From positions 1 through 64,000 of the forward strand of contig JBEKIJ010000011.1 in NCBI GenBank assembly GCA_050011815.1: a DNA stretch of 64,000 bases, written 5' to 3'. Position 1 is the first letter of the stretch. The number at the start of each line of letters is the position of its first letter. The stretch comes from Chersky-840 sp050011815 (GTDB lineage: Bacteria > Actinomycetota > Acidimicrobiia > Acidimicrobiales > UBA8190). The position numbers and the translations under genes were made by a program. Positions 58,442-64,000 of this stretch are shown here, piece after piece. The notes beneath the pieces are model-generated. The model had not been told where the DNA came from, searched no databases, and was given only the letters and a program-made list of their open reading frames with translations.

Positions 58442-58723
58442 ATGCTTGATCCCCATCTAGTGACGTTGCGGCAGCAGGCAGAGCGAGGGGACCAGGACGC
58501 GGTTGACCAGCTTGTCGAGCTGGCTGGCGAGCGGGGCGATCTCGACGAGCTGCGAAAGCTCGCAGATCGTGGCAGCAGCGATGCGGTCGACATCCTGGTG
58601 GAGCTTGCTGGCGAGCGAGGAGATCGCGGCGGGCTGCAACGCCTTGCCGCCAACGGACACCAGGATGCAGTCGAAGTACTTGCCGAACTCGACGACGATC
58701 CGACATACGAGGATGTGGAATAG
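58442..58723 (+). CDS. Small helical-repeat protein
   Basis: The 93-residue protein consists of a short start and about two and a half copies of a 28-residue helical unit: RGDQDAVDQLVELAGERGDL ... LRKLAD, then RGSSDAVDILVELAGERGD ... LQRLAA, then NGHQDAVEVLAEL. It ends in an acidic tail. Such repeats form superhelices and bind proteins. GGAGGA is well placed before the ATG at 58442. No function is known. Confidence 0.7.
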   Translation: MLDPHLVTLRQQAERGDQDAVDQLVELAGERGDLDELRKLADRGSSDAVDILVELAGERGDRGGLQRLAANGHQDAVEVLAELDDDPTYEDVE

Positions 58724-58805
58724 CGCCAGGGGCGCCGATCACGTTCGGCACCAGAATGCCCACTGACCCGGCGAATGGGGACGCTTTCGGCGACGGCAAG
58801 ACCCA

Positions 58806-59645
58806 TCAGTGGCAGTGATCCGGAGGTGGCGCTGCACCCGCGTCCGCCGGTCCCAGATCGTCCGAGTACCCGGCTTCGAGCCGTGGCCATTGCGAGGTGG
58901 GACGACCGCCTGGCCACTCACACAGGGGCGGCCACTCGGGAGCCCCGCCCAGGGTCCGGGTCGCGTGCCCGCGTCGTGGCCAGCCCGCCGGCGAGTCCTC
59001 CCATTCCTCCTGCCTGCCGAACACGGTGAGGTCCATGAGCGCGTAGCTGTAGTCGAGTACCTCGGCACCACGGCGCTTGGTCCAGTACGTCTCGAAGACT
59101 CGATTGCCATCGCGCAGGTAGCACACCAGGTGGAAGAGACCGTGCTCTCGGCCTACGAGGAGCGTGTCCAGCGAGGGTTGGGCCGAATACCACGGCATGT
59201 CCCAGTCCATGAAGGTGCGGTAGCGGAGGCTCTCGTCGTATGACGTCTGCGCATCACCAGGGGGAGAAGCGGTATTCCGCCCCTGGCACAGCACCGCGAA
59301 GGTGATGTCGCGAGAGTGCAGGTAGGCGAGCTCGCCCACATGACTCATCACCCACGTGCAGCCTTCGCACTGCTCGGCCGCAGGTCGACCCGGCCACCAC
59401 ATGAAGTAGTAAGCAATGAGCTGACGCCGGCCTTCGAACACTTCGAGCAACGTCACTGGGCCGTGCGGCCCGAGGAGCGGGCTGTCTGCGGCGACCTCGA
59501 CCATCGGCAGTCGGCGCCGGGCGGCGGCGATCGCGTCCCCTTCACGGGTGTGTGCCTTCTCCCTCGCCCGCAGTACCTCCAGTTGCTGGTCGAACGTCGG
59601 GCGGTCGACCATCGCTGGTAGAGGCATGCCCTCATCCTGGCCCAT
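58806..59645 (-). CDS. DUF899-type thioredoxin-like protein
   Basis: The 279-residue protein shows the DUF899 pattern: LEVLRAREKAHTREGDAIAA, RRRLPMVEV, HGPVTLLEVFEGRRQLIAYY followed by F, the two-Cys segment EQCEGCTWVMSHVGELAYL, and YDESLRYRTFMDWDMPWYS. These are thioredoxin-fold proteins with a C-x-x-C-like pair and unknown partners. AGGAAGG precedes the ATG at 59645. It lies between the two copies of the 0.2 kb repeat. Confidence 0.82.
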   Translation of the reverse strand: MGQDEGMPLPAMVDRPTFDQQLEVLRAREKAHTREGDAIAAARRRLPMVEVAADSPLLGPHGPVTLLEVFEGRRQLIAYYFMWWPGRPAAEQCEGCTWVMSHVGELAYLHSRDITFAVLCQGRNTASPPGDAQTSYDESLRYRTFMDWDMPWYSAQPSLDTLLVGREHGLFHLVCYLRDGNRVFETYWTKRRGAEVLDYSYALMDLTVFGRQEEWEDSPAGWPRRGHATRTLGGAPEWPPLCEWPGGRPTSQWPRLEAGYSDDLGPADAGAAPPPDHCH

Positions 59646-60359
59646 CGGCACCTTCCTAATCGCCTCCTCGCGGCCCACGGGCCTCTTCCCCCAACGGTAG
59701 CGACAATCGGCGATGTCGCACGAGAAGAGTCTCGCCAATCTTGACCTCCATCCCCGATGTGCCGATCGGGGATGCTCGCGACCTCAAGCACGACCCGGTA
59801 TCTCCGAACCCGATCCCTGTGAACGAGGGTACGTGCAACGTGCCGGTCCCGACCGAGGTCTGAGAGGCATCGGTGATGGCGGTAGGGCGACCGGGAGTCG
59901 GGTATGCGCCCCCCGTAGCTTCCTCTGCGCCCGACAGGTTGGACTGGATTCGGGTGGCCGAGCTGGATGGCCACCGCTCGGCATCGCCGTCGCTGAGCCA
60001 TACCGTGAGACCTCGCTTATTGACTGACGACGGCAAGGTCGCATCACCGGCAGGGATGCTCGGTCCAAGATGGCGAATTTGGCGCACGCAACCGGGTGAT
60101 ATGCGTGGCCCCTCCCTGTCGTTGCCCGACCTGCCTCTGGCACAGCCGAGGTGTTATTTCATGCCCTCCGCATCGCTCGCGATAGGCGCAGCGCCGAGCG
60201 TCCGTCAGATCCCCCACCGCCGGCGGCAGTTTCAGAGGTGTAGGCTCGATCCGAGCCGGGTGGCACGAGTGCCTCTGTGTGAGGACCCCCTGGCCTCTGG
60301 AGTGTGTGTGCTACCCAACGCAGTTTGCCTGCGCCCGCAGGCAGGGTAGGGAGCACGAC
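59646..60359. other. Long gene-free stretch holding copy B of the 0.2 kb repeat
   Basis: No supported gene is seen over about 710 bp. The stretch holds repeat copy B and the promoter region of the small membrane-protein gene at 60360. Confidence 0.45.
59898..60100. repeat. 0.2 kb direct repeat, copy B
   Basis: Matches 57436-57637 over its whole length with scattered differences and a few single-base indels, for example GTCGTGAGCGATACC against GTCGCTGAGCCATACC. Same orientation as copy A. Confidence 0.8.
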
Positions 60360-60590
60360 ATGAAGAAGTACCGCAACTACTGGGCGTATTCCCTTGCCTG
60401 CTTTCTTGTATGGGGAGTCATCCTGACTGTTCGTGCAGCTCTGGGAAACTCCTCCACCACGCATAATGTTCTCCTAGTCTTTGGAGGCTGGTGTATTGCG
60501 TGGGTTTCGAGCACGATCGCTAGGGCGCTCTACCCACCTCCGAAACGCTGGCTTCAGCCGAGTACTGCCACTCCCTCCTCCGTCGCATGA
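60360..60590 (+). CDS. Small two-helix membrane protein
   Basis: The 76-residue protein has a Lys-rich start (MKKYRNYW) and two hydrophobic segments (YSLACFLVWGVILTV and VLLVFGGWCIAWVSSTIARA). GGGAG precedes the ATG. Its stop overlaps the start of the next gene (ATGA), so the two are probably made together. Confidence 0.65.
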   Translation: MKKYRNYWAYSLACFLVWGVILTVRAALGNSSTTHNVLLVFGGWCIAWVSSTIARALYPPPKRWLQPSTATPSSVA

Positions 60591-61324
60591 GCAAAGGGCC
60601 GGACATCGCCCGATCGCCAAACGCAGCCGTAACGCCGGCACAGGGAACCCCCGCCGCGGACCGAGGACGGTTCTTGCCGCTGGCCAAGATCGCCGTGTTC
60701 GATATCGCAGGGCCCTTGGTGGCCTATTCACTACTGCGATCGGCCGGCATCAGCACTGTGGGGGCTCTGGTCCTCAGTGGCATCTTTCCTGCCCTTGGGC
60801 TCGCCCTCGGAATGGCCCGTGATCGCCGCGTGGACGTCGTCGGGGTACTGGTCCTCCTCGGCATCGCCGTGGGTACCTGTCTCGGGTTGGCCAGCGGCAA
60901 TGCCCGGCTCGTTCTGCTGGAGGCTTCGGTGCCCACTGTCGTCTTTGGGGCGGTCTGCCTGGGGTCGCTTTGGACCAGGCGTCCGCTGATGTTCCGCTTC
61001 GCCCTGGAGTTCATCGGGCCGGACACCCCCAAGGGTCGTGACTTTGCCGATCGATGGCGGTACCTGGAGTTTCGCCACGCCTTCCGGGTCACGACGTTGG
61101 TCTGGGGGGTGGCCTTCCTGGCCGAGGCCGGTGCCCGAATCGTCATCGTCGAATCGACCTCTACGGGCACCGCCCTGGGCATCTCCAAGCTGATGCGCTA
61201 CGCCGTCGCCGGAGTTCTCATCGCCTGGAACATCGCCTACGCCCGGCGAGCTCGGCTCAGAGGCGAAGCGAAGGGTGCTGCGGCCCGCGCCCGGGGCGAA
61301 GTCCCGCCACCCATGCCGGCTTAG
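60587..61324 (+). CDS. VC0807-like multi-pass membrane protein
   Basis: The 245-residue protein has about six hydrophobic segments and the VC0807-family pattern: KIAVFDIAGPLVAYSLLRSA, then LVLSGIFPALGLALGMARDR, SLWTRRPLMFRFALEF and a late helix pair with FRHAFRVTTLVWGVAFLAEA. The family is predicted to be membrane-embedded with no established role. Translationally coupled to the small membrane protein upstream. Confidence 0.75.
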   Translation: MSKGPDIARSPNAAVTPAQGTPAADRGRFLPLAKIAVFDIAGPLVAYSLLRSAGISTVGALVLSGIFPALGLALGMARDRRVDVVGVLVLLGIAVGTCLGLASGNARLVLLEASVPTVVFGAVCLGSLWTRRPLMFRFALEFIGPDTPKGRDFADRWRYLEFRHAFRVTTLVWGVAFLAEAGARIVIVESTSTGTALGISKLMRYAVAGVLIAWNIAYARRARLRGEAKGAAARARGEVPPPMPA

Positions 61325-61652
61325 CTGGCGGCGGGGTCTGAGCCCCAGTCGGGTCGCGACCTCGCGGAGCCGGTCTCGCAGCGCCGGAAGAGTGTTGGCC
61401 GGTATCGCGTTGGGTCCGCTGGTCGAGAGGTCGCCAGCCGCCCGGTACTCGGTGCGATCTCAACCGGTCGACGGACCGGGTGAGACGCGCCCTCTCAGGA
61501 CGTGGCATGCGACCCTGCCCGGGGCATCCTGGTCTCGACGGTCGCGATCAGTGAGATCAGCGAGCCCAGCTCCGATAGCACGTCGTATTGTCCTCCCTCA
61601 GGGCTCGCTCCGATCACCCGACCAGTGCGGCTACTCCCGGTAGTTTGGCCTG
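61325..61652. other. Gene-free stretch of about 330 bp
   Basis: A short minus-strand frame with a GGGAGG site near 61590 encodes about 28 residues (LGSLISLIATVETRM), too little to call. Otherwise nothing is seen. Confidence 0.35.
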
Positions 61653-62348
61653 GTGGCTGAAAGTGCGTCCTCAAAGCTCCTCACTTGTCGACTCGGGTGT
61701 GGAGTCCTAGCTGGGCCATTCTTCGTAGTCGCCTTCACAAAGATCGGATCAAAGCGATCGGGGTACGACTGGCGGCGTCATACCGTCAGTTCGCTCGGTG
61801 CCGGTCGTCGGGGGTGGCTACAGCGCGCCAACTTCATACTTGTCGGCGTGCTGTACTCCCTTGCTGCCCGAGGCCTGCGCCAGTGCCCCCCGAAGAACGT
61901 GGGTTCCCGAGCTGTTCCGGCGCTAGTCGCAGCGGCTGGGATCGGCCTGATCGGTTCCGGTGTGTTTGTCACAGATCCGATGGGCGGATTCCCACCCATG
62001 AAACCTGGCGAAGACGGACATGACGAGCCTGTCCTCCACCAAGGACCGTCAACCCGTGAAGGCACGCTGCACAACGTCTGCGCGGTCCCGATATTCGCTG
62101 GAATACCCTTGGCCGGCCTGGCCAGCGCAGTCGCCGCCACACGGTGCAGGGAATACCGCTGGGCGTGCTACTCCGCAGTATCGAGTTTTTCGATGGTGGG
62201 CAGCTTCGTGCTGATGGGTCGGGCATTCGGCGGCGTGCCACGCTTCGTCGGGAAGGGTGGGATCTTCCAGCGCATCTCCATCGCATCCGGATTCGGATGG
62301 CTTACCGCCTTGTCGCTTCGTGCCCTGTTATCGCTACCTCGTCCTTAG
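61653..62348 (+). CDS. DUF998-type membrane protein
   Basis: From a GTG at 61653 the 231-residue protein has the DUF998 pattern: RLGCGVLAGPFFVVAFTKIG, a polar loop with HTVSSLGAGRRGWLQRANFI, LIGSGVFVTDPMGGFPP and further helices. The family is membrane-bound with unknown function. It stands alone between two gene-free stretches. Confidence 0.72.
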   Translation: MAESASSKLLTCRLGCGVLAGPFFVVAFTKIGSKRSGYDWRRHTVSSLGAGRRGWLQRANFILVGVLYSLAARGLRQCPPKNVGSRAVPALVAAAGIGLIGSGVFVTDPMGGFPPMKPGEDGHDEPVLHQGPSTREGTLHNVCAVPIFAGIPLAGLASAVAATRCREYRWACYSAVSSFSMVGSFVLMGRAFGGVPRFVGKGGIFQRISIASGFGWLTALSLRALLSLPRP

Positions 62349-62492
62349 ACCTCTTGGGCCGACCGGAATCGGAGCTACCCCCCGCCTTTCGTTAGTGGCG
62401 CTTTTGGCTCAGGCTCCCGTTTGGAACCGCTCGTCTGCCGTCAGTGTGGTTCTGGCCGACGGTGATCGCACTGAGTCACGGGCATGCGATGC

Positions 62493-63329
62493 TCAGCTTG
62501 GGGTCGGGACTCGCCGGTACAAGGCCTGGCCTGTCCCGGAGCTGACCAGGCGACCGTCGGGAGTCCACAGCCGACCCGTCCAGCCCAACATCCCGGCGGC
62601 GGAAATGGGGGCGAAACCGTCGGCCAATAGCCATGGTTCCTCCGATGCCGGGTGGTGGAAGGCGACGTAGAGGTCGAGGCTCGGGGCGATGAAGCCATGT
62701 GGCTCGCGCCACGCGTGGCGTGGGGAGGCGGCCGGCCAGCTCTGGACGTCGACGAGGATGGCCGATCGGCAGGCGTCCACCCACGGATCGTCGAACACGG
62801 CCACCGGTCGGAAGCGGCACCAGGCCTTCCACTGCGGTGGCAGGGACTCGGCGGGCGGCCATTCCGACCGGAACGCCACTGGGCGCATATCGAAGTTGTC
62901 CCAGAATCTGTAGACCGACTTGCGCTCGGGCGCCAGGTCCTCCATGGAGGACAGCTCGTCAGGGGGCGGCACGGCCGGAGGTTCAGTGTCGTCGTGCTCG
63001 AGTCCTTCGACCACACCCACCGACCAGACCGTCGCCTCGAGGATCTGGCGGTCGCCCTGGGTGATCGTCACCCGTTGCGACAGGGCCGTTCTCGCCGACC
63101 GAAGCGTGCTCACCTGCACATCGATGGGTTCGAAGGCAGCGACGTTCAAGTAGTGGCAAAAGAGTGAGGCGGGTCGATCGAAACGGCTCTCCTGCCCTGC
63201 CGCCCGGAGGGCGAAAGAAGCGACATACCCGCCCATGGGCCCCCAGATCTCCCAGTCCCTACTGAGAACCGCCCGGTAGCGCCCATCGCCCAGGGCTTCC
63301 ACCGCCGTGTCTGTCGCCAGATCTCCCAT
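62493..63329 (-). CDS. Acyl-CoA thioesterase-like double hotdog protein
   Basis: The 278-residue protein matches the thioesterase (TesB-like, Acyl-CoA_thio) group: YRAVLSRDWEIWGPMGGYVA, SLFCHYLNVAAFEPIDVQVS, TLRSARTALSQRVTITQGDR, and a second half with SLDLYVAFHHPASEEPWLLA. Two hotdog halves are expected. It should cleave acyl-CoA thioesters; the chain is unknown. It is divergent from the glycosyltransferase gene. Confidence 0.85.
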   Translation of the reverse strand: MGDLATDTAVEALGDGRYRAVLSRDWEIWGPMGGYVASFALRAAGQESRFDRPASLFCHYLNVAAFEPIDVQVSTLRSARTALSQRVTITQGDRQILEATVWSVGVVEGLEHDDTEPPAVPPPDELSSMEDLAPERKSVYRFWDNFDMRPVAFRSEWPPAESLPPQWKAWCRFRPVAVFDDPWVDACRSAILVDVQSWPAASPRHAWREPHGFIAPSLDLYVAFHHPASEEPWLLADGFAPISAAGMLGWTGRLWTPDGRLVSSGTGQALYRRVPTPS

Positions 63330-63505
63330 CCCAGAAAGCTAACTGACGAGATCGCCCGCATCAGGCGCCAGCAACCGTCGTCGACCTGTCAGCCGCCACC
63401 GCCAGTCAGGACTGCGCAGACGATGTGACTTGCGCATTTTCGGCGGTGGTCTTCGAGGGGTCGGGGCCTCGTACATTGCAGGGCTGCGGTAGGATTGTCG
63501 TTTCG

Positions 63506-64000
63506 ATGCGCGTCCTGATGCTCTCGCAGTTTTACCCTCCGGTGACGGGCGGCCAGGAGCGACACGTCCGAGATCTCGCCCAGGCCTTGGCGACCAGGGG
63601 CCACGAGGTGGAGGTGGCCACGATCGCCACCGGCGGCGATGACGGCACGACGCTCGACGGAGAGGTGGCGGTTCACAGGCTCCGCACCACGGCCCAGCGC
63701 ATGCCGCGTCTCTATACCGAGTCCGGTCGTCCCCATGCGCTGCCGATCGCCGACCCCGAGCTGCGGGCCGGGATCGGTCGGTTACTGACCGGGCGACGCT
63801 TCGATGTGGCGCACGCCCATGACTGGATCGTCAATTCGCTGCTGGGACCGGCTCGTCGTACTCACACGCCGGTGCTCCTGACCCAGCACGACTACAGCCA
63901 CGTCTGTGCCACCAAACGCATGATGCGGGGGGACTTCGTGTGTCCCGGGCCGGCGCCGGTCGCCTGCGTGCGGTGCGCCTCGGCGCAATACGGGCCCGTG
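63506..64000 (+). CDS. Glycosyltransferase family 4-like protein, N-terminal part (runs off window)
   Basis: From the ATG at 63506, 165 codons remain open to the window end. MRVLMLSQFYPPVTGGQERH then VRDLAQALATRGHEVEVATI is the N-terminal Rossmann domain of GT-B enzymes (GT4 acceptor domain). The frame continues with HAHDWIVNSLLGPARR and a Cys-rich segment (VCATKRMM ... CPGPAPVACVRC) that occurs in some actinobacterial GT4 proteins. The catalytic C-terminal half is outside the window. Confidence 0.85.
   Translation, partial: MRVLMLSQFYPPVTGGQERHVRDLAQALATRGHEVEVATIATGGDDGTTLDGEVAVHRLRTTAQRMPRLYTESGRPHALPIADPELRAGIGRLLTGRRFDVAHAHDWIVNSLLGPARRTHTPVLLTQHDYSHVCATKRMMRGDFVCPGPAPVACVRCASAQYGPV

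Overview
This 64 kb window is high-GC DNA from an actinobacterium. It carries an F420-type luciferase-like oxidoreductase, MurT/GatD, fatty acyl-CoA reductase, many GTG starts and many 4-bp stop/start overlaps. The lineage could be Acidimicrobiia or a neighbour, but that is a guess from gene content and no marker gene here proves it.

Layout. 0-0.7 kb: the right edge of a probable integrated element (partial excisionase gene, 3' fragment of a tRNA gene) and a decayed hicA. 0.7-11.3 kb: a secreted seven-repeat propeller protein, small conserved proteins, a NarL-type two-component pair, and a PadR-regulated FtsX-type permease with no ATPase beside it. 11.6-18.8 kb: a sugar oxidoreductase/isomerase pair, a secreted GH26 enzyme, RDD and APC membrane proteins and a TauE-type exporter. 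18.8-27.6 kb: an F420-type enzyme, a small acid/ureide-type catabolic group (RraA-like, D-2-hydroxyacid dehydrogenase, cupin, AllA-like) with a perfect operator-like palindrome, a Tat-exported GH116-like protein, YqgE, a GNAT and a LysR regulator. 27.8-38.5 kb: two gene sets that converge. On the plus strand a HAD-acyltransferase fusion overlaps a single-chain MurT-GatD fusion (amidation of lipid II). On the minus strand a fatty acyl-CoA reductase-HAD fusion, a zinc dehydrogenase, a LarA-like DUF2088 protein and an acyltransferase overlap one another by 4 bp each, with a divergent TetR regulator only 23 bp away. 38.4-41.9 kb: a membrane protein, a two-domain VOC protein and an amidase.

42-52 kb: a cobalamin riboswitch followed by an almost fully overlapping operon for corrinoid uptake (BtuF, BtuC, BtuD), adenosylation (CobO), salvage (CbiZ) and late assembly (CobU, CobS, CobD/CbiB, CobC, CobT, CobQ). 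No corrin-ring genes are present, so the cluster fits import, remodelling and completion of corrinoids.

52.1-56.4 kb: a tRNA-Val(CAC) gene whose 3' half is repeated exactly (43 bp) 4.2 kb downstream. The two copies bound a small island with a substrate-binding lipoprotein, a TetR regulator, a SnoaL-like protein and a cytochrome P450, but no recombinase. Short repeated motifs just inside both ends look like integrase arm sites.

56.4-64 kb: a looser region with large non-coding stretches, an orphan MazF/PemK-like toxin, a 0.2 kb direct repeat in two copies, small hypothetical, VOC, DUF899 and membrane proteins, a thioesterase, and the start of a glycosyltransferase that runs off the window.
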